From Catenulispora rubra (GTDB lineage: Bacteria; Actinomycetota; Actinomycetes; Streptomycetales; Catenulisporaceae): 64,000 nucleotides of DNA. A model generated the notes under the pieces. That model was given only the letters and a program-made list of their open reading frames with translations, searched no databases and was not told the origin of the DNA. This document shows positions 24,324-33,183 of this stretch, piece by piece. Location: NCBI RefSeq assembly GCF_015356825.1, contig NZ_JAACYW010000025.1:1-64000 (forward strand), in the 5' to 3' direction. The translations under genes and the position numbers were made by a program. Each line of letters starts with the position of its first letter. The first letter of the stretch is position 1.

Positions 24324-25268
24324 TCATGACCGCGAGGACGACCAGTGCTGATACGTGCCACGCAGAAGCCGCATCAGGAATTTGCGAGTGTCCTCAGGGG
24401 AAAGGGCGACCTTGGCCATGGCGTCGAACTTCGCCCCGATGGTCGCGATCTCGCCGTGACCGCGGACGAAGAGTTCCATGAACATGCCCTCGAGGTAGCA
24501 CGTGCTGCTGACCCGGGGCCCTTCGTCAAGGTTCAACAGGAGGATGGTAGACCCCTCCATGCCCCGGTAGAAGCCCGCCGAGTACGGCATGACCTGCAAC
24601 GTCACGTTGTCGAGCCGGGTCGCCCGGATCAACAGATCGATCTGCTCCTCACGGATCGCACGGGTCTCGGCGTCAACCCCGGCAGGCCGCCACAGGACGT
24701 TCTCGTCGATGACGAAATGTGCCTTCAGGAGGTCGTCGGAGTCGCCCCACACGCGGTGCTGACGGTCCATACGGACCCGCACACGCGCCTCCACATCCTC
24801 GTCCTGGAGGCCTTCGTCACCGTTCTGGGTGATGACCGCGCGCGAATAGCGCTCTGTCTGCAGCAGGCCCGGGATGAACGTGGCCTCGTAGTTGCGCAGG
24901 CTCCTCGCCTGCGTCTCCAGAGCCACGTAGGTGGAGTACTTGCCGGCGATCGTCGAGCTGGTGCCCTGATCAGCCGCCAGCGCGTCCCGGCTCAACGTCA
25001 TCAGCTGGTCGCGCCGCTGCGCCGGCACCCCGTACAGCTTGCACAGGTCACGCACGTCGCGGGCGACGGCCCCACGCTGGCCGTTCTCCATCCGGCTTAT
25101 CTTCGCGTCCGAGCACTCCAAGTGCCTCGCAGCGTCCGCGATACTCTTGCCCGCAGTCAGCCGGAGCGACCGCAGTTCCTGCCCGAGCTCCCAGCGCAGA
25201 ACGTTGATCCCTGCGACCGGCTGGCTCCGCTGGTTCACTCGCACCTGGACCTCCTCGCCGTCAGGCAT
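24324..25268 (-). CDS. XRE-family regulator with DUF5753 domain
   Basis: 314 aa. Residues ~20-85 are an XRE helix-turn-helix (LGQELRSLRLTAGKSIADAA, HLECSDAKISRMENGQRG). The rest is the DUF5753 ligand-like domain (ARSLRNYEATFIPGLLQTER, WRPAGVDAETRAIREEQIDLL, VTLQVMPYSAGFYRGMEGS). Paired downstream with DUF397 as in WhiJ-like modules that hold developmental genes repressed. It faces 25536-25862 across a 267-bp gap, where its own promoter should lie. Confidence 0.93.
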   Translation of the reverse strand: MPDGEEVQVRVNQRSQPVAGINVLRWELGQELRSLRLTAGKSIADAARHLECSDAKISRMENGQRGAVARDVRDLCKLYGVPAQRRDQLMTLSRDALAADQGTSSTIAGKYSTYVALETQARSLRNYEATFIPGLLQTERYSRAVITQNGDEGLQDEDVEARVRVRMDRQHRVWGDSDDLLKAHFVIDENVLWRPAGVDAETRAIREEQIDLLIRATRLDNVTLQVMPYSAGFYRGMEGSTILLLNLDEGPRVSSTCYLEGMFMELFVRGHGEIATIGAKFDAMAKVALSPEDTRKFLMRLLRGTYQHWSSSRS

Positions 25269-25535
25269 GTTCCGTACGCAAGTTCAGTGGGCATCTACAT
25301 GGTGCAACCACCATACGGCAGATGCCTGTTGCAGATTCAGGACGAAAGTGCGCGTGGCAATTGACAGGCGCTCCGGACGAGGAGCATCGTACAACTAAGA
25401 CAGGGGTACGCGACAGGGTTCTGCTGAAGAGCCACCCACCTGGACCAACGAAAGCCGGGCCGACGTAGTGCGGCGTCGACCCGGCGAAGAAAGGCCCCAA
25501 ACCGAAATCACTCGAAGAGACGGGAAGAGAACCTC

Positions 25536-25862
25536 ATGGAGATACCTACCCCTACACCCCGCGAACAATCGTGGGCAGGTCTGGAGGACTGCCCGCGCTG
25601 TGTGCAGGGCCGGATCGGCAAGGCACGCCTGACGTGCACTCTGTGCTTCGGGGCCTCGATGGTGCAGCCCTGGGTCGCCGACCAGGAGCGGGCTCAACAA
25701 GCAAGCTGGGCCGCCTACCTCAGCGCCCGGCGGGACACGATGCCCGACGGGGCGGACCCGGAACTGGGCGAGTGCGCCCGGTGCTGGCCCTCCCGATGCC
25801 CGCAGTGCCCGTGGACGCCGCCGGCGGATCCAGAAGCCGGCGGACTCGGGCTGGCGGCCTGA
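25536..25862 (+). CDS. hypothetical Cys-rich protein
   Basis: 108 aa, ATG 25536 after GGAAGAG. Four Cys pairs in zinc-ribbon-like spacing (CPRCVQGRIGKARLTCTLC and CARCWPSRCPQCPW) suggest metal binding. Pro-rich ends. Family not recognised. It is followed 24 nt later by a tiny membrane gene, probably in one transcript. Confidence 0.65.
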   Translation: MEIPTPTPREQSWAGLEDCPRCVQGRIGKARLTCTLCFGASMVQPWVADQERAQQASWAAYLSARRDTMPDGADPELGECARCWPSRCPQCPWTPPADPEAGGLGLAA

Positions 25863-25885
25863 GCCCGGTGGGAGGTGAGGACCCC

Positions 25886-26008
25886 ATGGAAGTATTGATC
25901 ATCTTCGGTGTCGTCTACGCGGCGTTCTTGATCGGACGCGTGCTCCAGTATCTCTCGGACGCCAAGCGCGTCCTCGGTAGAGGTGTCGACAGGAACGGGA
26001 AGCGATAG
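25886..26008 (+). CDS. 40-aa single-pass membrane peptide
   Basis: ATG 25886 follows GGGAGGTGAGG. One helix (VLIIFGVVYAAFLIGRVLQY) and a basic tail (DAKRVLGRGVDRNGKR), so inside-positive topology with the C-terminus in the cytosol. No family assigned. A bidirectional terminator follows after 33 nt. Confidence 0.6.
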   Translation: MEVLIIFGVVYAAFLIGRVLQYLSDAKRVLGRGVDRNGKR

Positions 26009-26041
26009 GACCGCTCCCGGCTAGTAGCGTCTGAGAAAACA

Positions 26042-26075
26042 GCGCGCCTCCCCCAATGGTGCTCGGGAGGCGCGC
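26042..26075. terminator. bidirectional terminator
   Basis: GCGCGCCTCCC (26042-26052) is the exact reverse complement of 26065-26075, 12-nt loop. TTTTT follows at 26081 on the plus strand and GTTTT on the minus strand, between two convergent genes. Confidence 0.8.
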
Positions 26076-26100
26076 GTCGGCGTTTTTCGGCCCGAGAGCT

Positions 26101-27117
26101 CTACCCCGCCTGGATCTTCGCAGTGTTCTGAACCACGTTCACCTGAATGTTGTGCGTCGAGTTCTGGTCCTCGTGCACCTGACTCGTCAGATCCTGCGTG
26201 ATGTCCCCGTTGGCCCCGGTGCAGTGACCCGCGGGCACGCACGAGAACCGGTAGCCGCCGGCCGGCACCGTCAGCGTCACCTCGGCGGGCTGTCCGGCCG
26301 TGACGCGGATGTTCTGGATGTTCGAGATGTCCCCGGCCACCTGCAGGTTGATCTTGTCGCCGATGGGTGCGAAGACGTCCAGGTTCGCCGCGCTCACGTC
26401 CGTGGCCTGGACCTGTCCGTTGGCCGTCACGCTCACGTCCGAGGTGGTCGCCAGGTGGTTGATCGTGACGTTGCCGCGGCCGGTGAACAGCTTCACCGCC
26501 GCGTCCAGGCCGGTGGCCGTGATGTCCGCCTGGTCGCTGGAGTGGTCGATCATCGCCTCGACCGACATCGAGCGCGGGACTTGGATGTCGTACTTCGAGG
26601 AGCACTCGCTGTTCGGGCAGTGCACGCTGACCAGCAGGTAGCCGCCAGCGCTGATGATCTGCCGCTCCACCGGGTCCAGCAGCGTGGCCTTGTCCGTGGC
26701 CTTGATCGTCACCTGGTCGGTGTCCGAGCCGGTGATGTTGACCGAGCCGTTGCCGTCGACGGCGACCAGCATCTGCTGCACGTTCGTGTACGAGTACGTG
26801 TGCCTGCTGGTGCGCGGGTAGTGGTTGATCAGCACGTTGCCGACGGCCGCGAGCCCCACCAGCACCAGCACCGTGATCGCCAGCGTCCGCGTGAAGCGCC
26901 ACGCCCGGCCGCCGCGCTGCCGCCACTCCGACGGCGGGTCCGGCGGGACCACCGGACGGCTGCGGGTCGGAAGCGGCGCGGTCGGTTCGTTCTCCGAGTC
27001 GTCGAAGTCGTCGTCGTACTCGGTGTCCGGCCCCCCGGAAGCCGGGTAACGCGGCCCGTCGTCACGCGTCCGGGTCAGGTCGTCCCGGTAGCCGCCGTCC
27101 GGCTCGTCGAAAGACAC
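26101..27117 (-). CDS. membrane-anchored adhesin-like (DUF4097-type) protein
   Basis: 338 aa. An acidic/Pro-rich cytosolic N-terminus (~75 residues) precedes one membrane helix (TRTLAITVLVLVGLAAVGNV). The outer domain repeats short beta-strands (VDGNGSVNITGSDTDQVTIK, ADITATGLDAAVKLFTGRGN, VTANGQVQATDVSAANLDVF), the right-handed beta-solenoid pattern of DUF4097/'putative adhesin' proteins. Two Cys pairs (CPNSEC and CVPAGHC) may be disulfide bonded outside. Function unknown. Confidence 0.8.
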   Translation of the reverse strand: MSFDEPDGGYRDDLTRTRDDGPRYPASGGPDTEYDDDFDDSENEPTAPLPTRSRPVVPPDPPSEWRQRGGRAWRFTRTLAITVLVLVGLAAVGNVLINHYPRTSRHTYSYTNVQQMLVAVDGNGSVNITGSDTDQVTIKATDKATLLDPVERQIISAGGYLLVSVHCPNSECSSKYDIQVPRSMSVEAMIDHSSDQADITATGLDAAVKLFTGRGNVTINHLATTSDVSVTANGQVQATDVSAANLDVFAPIGDKINLQVAGDISNIQNIRVTAGQPAEVTLTVPAGGYRFSCVPAGHCTGANGDITQDLTSQVHEDQNSTHNIQVNVVQNTAKIQAG

Positions 27118-27256
27118 TGAAGCCCCACCCTCCGCGGTATCCCATATCCTGCGGAGGCGAGGCTAGCAGCGTCGAACTGTTGATCGTCTGCAGGTCGGGG
27201 TTCTTTGTCGCCCCTTTACCGGCTGGTCACCTCGGTCGTTCGCGGGCCCGGGCCGG

Positions 27257-29485
27257 TCAGGCGTTCACGGGCTCCGGCGCGGGCTTCACCGAAGTCAGCA
27301 ACAGCTGCGCGACATCGACCACTTCCATCGACTCCGGAACCTCGCCGGCCTGCTTCCGGGCGGTGATCGAGTCGCCGAGCATCACCAGGCAGTACGGGCA
27401 CGCCGTGGAGATGACGTCCGGGTTCGTCGACAGGGCCTCGTCGACGCGCTCGACGTTGATGCGCTTGCCGAGGCGCTCCTCCATCCACATGCGGGCGCCG
27501 CCGGCGCCGCAGCAGAAGCCCTTCTCCTTGCAGCGGTGCATCTCGGTGTTCTTCAGGCCCGGGACCTTTGCGATGATCTCGCGCGGCGGGGTGTACACCT
27601 TGTTGTGGCGGCCCAGGTAGCAGGGGTCGTGGTAGGTGATGTTCTGGTCGATCGGCGTCACCGGGGTCAGCTTGCCCTCGGACACCAGCGTGTCCAGCAG
27701 CTGCGTGTGGTGGATGACGTCATAGTTCCCGCCGAGCTGCGGGTACTCGTTGGCCAGCGAGTTGAAGCAGTGCGGGCACGTCGCCACGATCTTGCGCTTC
27801 TCGCGCGGCGTGTCCTCGCCGAAGACCTCGTTCAGCATCTCCACGTTGCCCTGCCCCAGCATCTGGAACAGGAACTCGTTGCCCAGCCGGCGCGCCGGGT
27901 CGCCGGTGCAGGCCTCCATGCCGCCCAGGACGGCGAACTTCACGCCCGCGATATGCAGCAGCTCGGCGAACGCCTTCGTGGTCTTCTTCGCACGGTCCTC
28001 CAGCGAGCCGGCGCAGCCGACCCAGTAGAGGTACTCGACCTCGGAGATGTCCTCCAGTGTCTCGCCGAACACCGGCACCTCGAAGTCCAGCTCCTGGATC
28101 CACTCGGTGCGCTTCTTGGGCTGCATGCCCCAGGGGTTCTGCGCCTTCTCCAGGTTCTTCAGCATCGTGCCCGCCTCGGACGGGAACGAGCTCTCGATCA
28201 TCACCTGGTACCGGCGCATGTCGACGATGTGGTCCACGTGCTCGATGTCCACCGGGCACTGCTCGACGCAGGCGCCGCACGTCGTGCACGACCACAGGAT
28301 GTCCGGATCGATGACGCCGTTGTCCTCGGCGGAGCCGATCAGCGGCCGCTCGGCCTCGGCGCGGACCAGGTCCGGCAGCGAGAGCCACTTCTCCTCGGCC
28401 AGCTTCTCGTTGCCCTCCAGATCCTTGCCGCCGCCGGCGAACAAGTACGGCGCCTTGGCCGCGGAGTGGTCGCGCAGGGCCAGCATCAGCAGCTTCGGCG
28501 AGAGCGGCTTGTCGGTGTTCCAGGCCGGGCACTGGTCCTGGCAGCGACCGCACTCGGTGCAGGTCGAGAAGTCCAGCAGGCCCTTCCAGGTGAAGTCCTC
28601 GACCGCGCCGACGCCGAACCTGGCGTCCTCGGCCGGGTCCTCGAAGTCGATCGGCACGCCGCCGGAGGCCATCGGGCTCAGCGCGCCCAGCGCGGTGCCG
28701 CCGTCGGCCTTCTTCTTGAACCAGATGTTGGGGAACGCCAGGAACCGGTGCCAGGCCACGCTCATCGTGGAGTTCAGGCCGATGGTGATGGCCCAGACCA
28801 TGGAGATCACGATCTTGACCATCGCGACCGCGTAGATCCAGTTCTCCAGCGAAGTGCGCGACATGCCGTCGAAGGCGTGGATCAGCGGGTAGCTGACCGG
28901 GTAGTGCAGGCTGTAGGAGAGGTGGTGGCCCAGCGCGCCCTCGAAGCCGCGCAGCAGCATGATGCACAGCCCGATGGTGAGGATGACCACCTCGACGAAG
29001 TAGCCCTGCCACATCGTGGAGCCGAAGAACCGCGAGCGCTTGCCCTTGTCCTTCGAGCCGGCGCCCGAGGGCCGGTTGCGCAGGCGGACGCCGATCAGCC
29101 CGGCGATCGCCAGGATCATCACGAAGCTGATCACTTCGGTGACGAACTCGAACGGCCACCAGCGGCCGATCAGCGGGATCGCGAAGTCCGCGGAGAACAG
29201 CTGGCCGTAGGCGGTGACCAGGGTGAAGAACAGCAGGCCGAAGCCGACCATGACCACCCAGTGCATGGCGCCGATCCAGCGCTTGCCCTTGCGGGCCAGC
29301 CGGGTGTGGCCGAGGAACTCCCGGAAGAGGTTCCTGGTCCGCTCCAGCGGCTCGTTGGTGCGCGCGCCGGGCGCGACCGACTGGCCGAGCTTCACGAACT
29401 GGTAGATGTAGACAGCGGTCCGGCCCAGCAGACCGAAGCCGATGACCGAGATCACCAGCGAGACGACGATGGCTGCGAGCTGCAT
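27257..29485 (-). CDS. membrane-bound Fe-S oxidoreductase (CCG-domain family)
   Basis: 742 aa. The N-terminal ~250 residues hold about six membrane helices resembling a heme/quinone-binding NarI-like module. Two ferredoxin-type [4Fe-4S] motifs follow (CTECGRCQDQCPAW and CTTCGACVEQCPVDIEH). Two C-terminal cysteine-rich CCG-type domains (YWVGCAGSLEDRAKKT, HDPCYLGRHNKVY, GFCCGAGGARMW) match heterodisulfide-reductase D/GlpC-like subunits. It should pass electrons between quinone and a thiol or flavin partner at the membrane, but the donor is unknown and no partner gene adjoins it. Divergent from the RpiR regulator. Confidence 0.9.
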   Translation of the reverse strand: MQLAAIVVSLVISVIGFGLLGRTAVYIYQFVKLGQSVAPGARTNEPLERTRNLFREFLGHTRLARKGKRWIGAMHWVVMVGFGLLFFTLVTAYGQLFSADFAIPLIGRWWPFEFVTEVISFVMILAIAGLIGVRLRNRPSGAGSKDKGKRSRFFGSTMWQGYFVEVVILTIGLCIMLLRGFEGALGHHLSYSLHYPVSYPLIHAFDGMSRTSLENWIYAVAMVKIVISMVWAITIGLNSTMSVAWHRFLAFPNIWFKKKADGGTALGALSPMASGGVPIDFEDPAEDARFGVGAVEDFTWKGLLDFSTCTECGRCQDQCPAWNTDKPLSPKLLMLALRDHSAAKAPYLFAGGGKDLEGNEKLAEEKWLSLPDLVRAEAERPLIGSAEDNGVIDPDILWSCTTCGACVEQCPVDIEHVDHIVDMRRYQVMIESSFPSEAGTMLKNLEKAQNPWGMQPKKRTEWIQELDFEVPVFGETLEDISEVEYLYWVGCAGSLEDRAKKTTKAFAELLHIAGVKFAVLGGMEACTGDPARRLGNEFLFQMLGQGNVEMLNEVFGEDTPREKRKIVATCPHCFNSLANEYPQLGGNYDVIHHTQLLDTLVSEGKLTPVTPIDQNITYHDPCYLGRHNKVYTPPREIIAKVPGLKNTEMHRCKEKGFCCGAGGARMWMEERLGKRINVERVDEALSTNPDVISTACPYCLVMLGDSITARKQAGEVPESMEVVDVAQLLLTSVKPAPEPVNA

Positions 29486-29533
29486 AGCCTCGGTCTCCTC
29501 CTACGCGTGCGTATCGACGGACACATCCCGATC

Positions 29534-29551
29534 ACCGTCCGTACGGAGGGT
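29534..29551. promoter_or_regulatory. 18-bp imperfect palindrome in divergent promoter region
   Basis: TCCGTACGGA (29538-29547) is a perfect palindrome extended by ACC...GGT with one mismatch each side. It lies between the Fe-S oxidoreductase and RpiR starts, so it may be an operator for either. Confidence 0.4.
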
Positions 29552-29644
29552 ACGGTAGTCGAGGCCCCAGATTATCCTACTGACGAGTAACTTCTGGCGC
29601 GCCACAAGTGATGTTGGCAGCACCGGCAGGGAGGAGGGAAGGCT

Positions 29645-30607
29645 GTGGCGGCCCCTGAGCCTGTGACTCCTACTACATCGGTCGACAATGCTGCTGTGTC
29701 GGCTGTGACTCCCGCTACATCCGCTGTCGCGACGTCCGCCGCGCGGCCGACCCCCTCGCTGCCACCTGCGGACGAGCTGCTGGCGTTGCTGGACGGACGG
29801 CGCCTGTCGCCCGCACAGCGACGGATAGCGCACTACCTTCTGGAGAACCTTCCCGAGGTCGCCTTCCTGTCGAGCATGGAGCTCGCCGAACGCGTCGGGG
29901 TGAGCCAGCCGTCGGTCACCAGGTTCGCGGCGGCGTTGGGCTTCTCGGGCTACCCGGAGCTGCGCGCCGCGTTGCGTCCGATCGCGCTCAGGGTCCCTGA
30001 GGCGGGCATCCACAGCGAACGCATAGCGGGGAACGAACTGCACTCCGCTCTCGAGAGCGACCAGGCGAACCTGGAGGCGCTGCACAAGTACGCCGCCGAT
30101 CCGTCACGGCTGGCCCGGCTGGGCACCGACCTCGCCGCGTCGGAACCGCTCTCCGTGATCGGCCTAAGGATGTCCGCGCCTGTCGCCTCCTACTTCGCCT
30201 ATGGAGCCGCACGCATTCACCCGGACGTCCGCATCATCGACACGCCGGGCTCGCCGGCCCATGAAGCTCTGCTGCGCGCGAAGTCCGCCGGCGGTACGTG
30301 GCTCGTGGCGTTCGTATTGCCGCGCTATTCGGCGGAGTCCGTCGTCATACTCCGGAGCGCTAGAGAGCTCGGACTCAAGACAGCTGTAGTGACGGACGTC
30401 CCGCTGGTGCCGTTCGCTCATTTGGCGGACGTACTCCTGCCCGTCGGCGTCGGGTCCCGGTCCGTCTTCGACTCGCACGCGGCGCCCATGGCGTTCGCCG
30501 CACTGTTGCTCCAGTCCCTCGCAGACGCCGCTCCAGAGCGGACGCAGGAGCGCCTGGAAGCCTACGAAGCCCTCGCGGAGACCCGCGGGTTCTACGTCGA
30601 CAAGTGA
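29645..30607 (+). CDS. MurR/RpiR-family transcriptional regulator
   Basis: 320 aa from GTG 29645, with GGGAGGAGG just upstream. An Ala/Thr/Pro-rich leader of ~40 residues precedes the HTH (LSPAQRRIAHYLLENLPEVA, SSMELAERVGVSQPSVTRFA). A SIS sugar-phosphate-binding domain follows (LSVIGLRMSAPVASYFAYGA, RIIDTPGSPAHEALL, VVTDVPLVPFAHLADVLLPV). Such regulators sense phosphosugars or related metabolites. Neither neighbour reveals the regulon; the hut genes begin 3.3 kb downstream but are not adjacent. Confidence 0.9.
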   Translation: MAAPEPVTPTTSVDNAAVSAVTPATSAVATSAARPTPSLPPADELLALLDGRRLSPAQRRIAHYLLENLPEVAFLSSMELAERVGVSQPSVTRFAAALGFSGYPELRAALRPIALRVPEAGIHSERIAGNELHSALESDQANLEALHKYAADPSRLARLGTDLAASEPLSVIGLRMSAPVASYFAYGAARIHPDVRIIDTPGSPAHEALLRAKSAGGTWLVAFVLPRYSAESVVILRSARELGLKTAVVTDVPLVPFAHLADVLLPVGVGSRSVFDSHAAPMAFAALLLQSLADAAPERTQERLEAYEALAETRGFYVDK

Positions 30608-30677
30608 CGTAGCGCGACAAACACCCCCATCGCATCCCCCTGACGCCGGCTCTCGCACACCTTTCGCGAACCCAGTC

Positions 30678-30716
30678 GGTCAAGAACTCTTGACCAACGG
30701 TCAAGACTCCTTGACC
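30678..30716. promoter_or_regulatory. two tandem palindromic operators
   Basis: GGTCAAGAACTCTTGACC (30678-30695) and GGTCAAGACTCCTTGACC (30699-30716) are perfect inverted repeats with centres 21 bp apart (two turns). TTGACC at 30690-30695 can serve as the -35 with a CATAGA-like -10 at 30715-30720 and a leaderless GTG at 30726, so binding would block transcription directly. Confidence 0.8.
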
Positions 30717-30725
30717 ATAGAACCC

Positions 30726-31238
30726 GTGACCACCGAAGAACCAGACAGCGTCCACATCCAGACGGACGAACAGCTGCGCGCCGTCGCCAGCCACACCCGG
30801 CACCGGATCCTGCGCGTCCTGCGGGACGGACCGGCGACCATCACGCAGATCGCCGAGCGCCTGGGGATCGCCAAGGGCAGCTCCAACCACCACGTGAAGG
30901 TGCTGGCGAAGGCCGGCCTGGTCGCGGTCGTGCAGACGCGCAAGGTCGGCGGGGTCACCGAGCAGTACTACGCGATGACCGGGCGGCGCATCGAGCTGCC
31001 GGAGCCCGGGGCCGGACAGCCCGAGACGCTGATGCGGCACGCGTTGGCCGACGTCGAGGACGCACCGCCGAACGAGCAGAAGACCATCGCCCTGAACCAC
31101 GCACGGCTCAGCCCGGAGGCGTGGGAGGAGTTCAACAAGCGCGTCGAGGCGCTGATGGCGGAGCTCAGGGAGCTCTCGGATCCCACGCAGCCCGCCGCCG
31201 ACCTGTTCATCGCGTTCTACCGACCGAAGGACGTCTGA
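30726..31238 (+). CDS. ArsR-like winged-helix regulator
   Basis: 170 aa from GTG 30726, chosen because the upstream TTG 30690 lies inside an operator. Winged helix: LRAVASHTRHRILRVLRDGP, ATITQIAERLGIAKGSSNHHV, KVLAKAGLVAVVQTRKVGGV. A C-terminal ~80 residues form a helical domain of the family that pairs with MFS exporters. Its stop overlaps the start of the MFS gene by 1 nt, so regulator and exporter are translationally coupled. The tandem palindromes at its promoter imply autoregulation, released by the exported compound (inference). Confidence 0.88.
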   Translation: MTTEEPDSVHIQTDEQLRAVASHTRHRILRVLRDGPATITQIAERLGIAKGSSNHHVKVLAKAGLVAVVQTRKVGGVTEQYYAMTGRRIELPEPGAGQPETLMRHALADVEDAPPNEQKTIALNHARLSPEAWEEFNKRVEALMAELRELSDPTQPAADLFIAFYRPKDV

Positions 31239-32521
31239 TGGCCGACAAGCTTCCCGCGCGCTTCTACCGCATATGGACCGCCTCCGCGGTCTCCGCCCTC
31301 GGCGACGGCGTCTACTTCGCGGCCGTCCCGCTGCTCGCGCTGACCATGACGCACAGTCCGATCCTGCTCGGCGCGATGGAGGCGTGCTCGCTGCTGCCCT
31401 GGCTGTTCTTCGGCATGATCGGCGGGGCGCTGGTCGACCGGTGGGATCGGCGGCGGACGATGGTGATCGCCGACATGTGCCGGTTCTTGTTGCTGGTGTT
31501 GGTGACGGCGCTGATAGCGGCTGGCGCCGCGAACATCTATGTGCTGTTCGTCGTCGTTTTCCTGCTGGGGATCGGGCAGGTGTTCTTCGACACCGCGTCG
31601 ATCGCCTTCCTGCCAGAGGTACTGCCGCGGGACCTGGGCACGTTGCAGGTCGCCAACTCGCGATTGCAGGGGGCTCAGCAGGCCCTCGGCGGTTTCGTCG
31701 GGCCGCCGACCGGGTCGTTGTTGTTCGCGCTGGGGCGGTCGGTGCCGATTCTCGCCGACGCCGTGTCGTTCCTCTTCAGCTCCCTGACGATCTGGACGCT
31801 GCCCAAGTCGGCGCCGAAGCCGGCGCAGCCGCGGGGATTGCTGCTGCGCGAGGCGCGGGAGGGGGCGGCGTATCTGCTCGGGAACCGGTTGCTGGTGGGG
31901 ATGGCGCTGCGGCCGGCGGTCGGGAACTTCGCGTTCATGGGGGCGAGCGCCGTGCTGGTGCTGTTCGTGAAGGAGACCCTGCACCTCGGGACCACGGCCT
32001 TCGGCCTCTACCTGACGGCGAACGCGATCGGGGCGCTGGTCGGGACGTCGTTCGCCCCGCGACTGACGGGCAAGCTCGGCACCGGCGGGACGCTGACGCT
32101 GACCGCGGTCGTGGAGGCCTTGGCACTGCTGGGGATCGGCCTCTCGCCGAACGCGTGGGTCGCCGCGGTCGGTGAGACGGTGCTCGGCGCCGCGATGGGC
32201 ACCACGATGGGGCTGGGACCGGCGATCCGGCAGGCGATCGTGCCGGACCAGCTGATGGGGCGGGTCGCGGCGACGGGACGGTTGATCAACCTGAGCGCGG
32301 GCCCGCTGGGCGCGGTCTTCGGCGGATGGCTGGCGCACGTCGCGGGGCTGCGGGCGCCCTTCATCGTCGGGGCCGGGATCCTGGCCGCGATGGCGGTGGT
32401 CGCGGCCCGGATGACCAGCAACAAGCGGATCGAGGCGGCGCTGGCCGAAGCGGCCGAGCGACGGGAACGGGAAGCCGCGCGAAACGGTTCGGTAGCGGTG
32501 GCCGCTGAAGCAATGGCCTGA
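31238..32521 (+). CDS. MFS exporter
   Basis: 427 aa from ATG 31238 (TGATG overlap with the regulator). About 12 membrane helices (IWTASAVSALGDGVYFAAVP, GGALVDRWDRRRTMVIADMC for motif A, MGTTMGLGPAIRQAIVPDQL). Resembles the enterobactin-exporter-like (EntS) branch of MFS. Charged, Ala-rich C-terminal tail in the cytosol. Substrate unknown, presumably an inhibitory small molecule sensed by the coupled ArsR-like repressor. Confidence 0.88.
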   Translation: MADKLPARFYRIWTASAVSALGDGVYFAAVPLLALTMTHSPILLGAMEACSLLPWLFFGMIGGALVDRWDRRRTMVIADMCRFLLLVLVTALIAAGAANIYVLFVVVFLLGIGQVFFDTASIAFLPEVLPRDLGTLQVANSRLQGAQQALGGFVGPPTGSLLFALGRSVPILADAVSFLFSSLTIWTLPKSAPKPAQPRGLLLREAREGAAYLLGNRLLVGMALRPAVGNFAFMGASAVLVLFVKETLHLGTTAFGLYLTANAIGALVGTSFAPRLTGKLGTGGTLTLTAVVEALALLGIGLSPNAWVAAVGETVLGAAMGTTMGLGPAIRQAIVPDQLMGRVAATGRLINLSAGPLGAVFGGWLAHVAGLRAPFIVGAGILAAMAVVAARMTSNKRIEAALAEAAERREREAARNGSVAVAAEAMA

Positions 32522-32605
32522 TACCCACACTCAACAGCGACCGGCGATCTCGCGACAGACGGCGGTGCCGAGCGGCCCGCAGGCGACCCGGCACCGCCCC
32601 TCCTA

Positions 32606-33037
32606 CTACACGTCGTACCAGCGAGCGGTCTGCCGCGCGATCCCCGCGCAGGCCGCCGCCAGCGGTATCTCGAACAGCACCGCCAGGACCAGCGCCTGCA
32701 CGAAGTCGCCGCCCCGGGAGAGCATCACGTCGAACCAGGCGTCCATGCCGAACAGGGTCGCGGCCACGGTGGCGGCGGTCCGGGCCCGGTGGTCGTGCCG
32801 GACCAGCAGGATGCCGAGGGTGGCCAGCGCCAGCGCCTCCATGGTGTCCAGGCCGATCCACACGGTCGACCAGTGGCTCACCACGGCCCTGCCGTGCAGC
32901 GTGTTGGCCAGGAAGACCATCCACCCGACCAACACGATCGCCGACCCGACGAACGCGATCGCCATCTTGTGGCGGGCCGCCTGGGACGCCATCAGGGTCC
33001 TCGTCCACACCGAGAATCTCAGCCGCATGGCAATCAT
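32606..33037 (-). CDS. four-helix membrane protein, unknown
   Basis: 143 aa with four predicted membrane helices (AIAFVGSAIVLVGWMVFLAN, MEALALATLGILLVRHD, ATLFGMDAWFDVMLSRGG, FVQALVLAVLFEIPLAAACA) and a basic N-terminus. Members of such small four-helix families in actinobacteria have no defined role. Stands alone, convergent to the MFS gene and divergent from the lipoprotein. Confidence 0.75.
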   Translation of the reverse strand: MIAMRLRFSVWTRTLMASQAARHKMAIAFVGSAIVLVGWMVFLANTLHGRAVVSHWSTVWIGLDTMEALALATLGILLVRHDHRARTAATVAATLFGMDAWFDVMLSRGGDFVQALVLAVLFEIPLAAACAGIARQTARWYDV

Positions 33038-33183
33038 GATCTACGGCTGACCGGGTGCCGCGCCATGACGACCGCCCCAGGCCGCGGGTGGTGCCAGCCC
33101 TACCCCGGACCGTCTGTCAACCATCACGCAGGGTGACACGTCCTCCTTGCACGCAACACTCCTCACTTCGGACGGGGAATTCG

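Noticed and set aside
27536-29590. 684-codon plus-strand frame opposite the Fe-S oxidoreductase
   Set aside because: Antisense shadow; the minus strand holds well-conserved Fe-S motifs.
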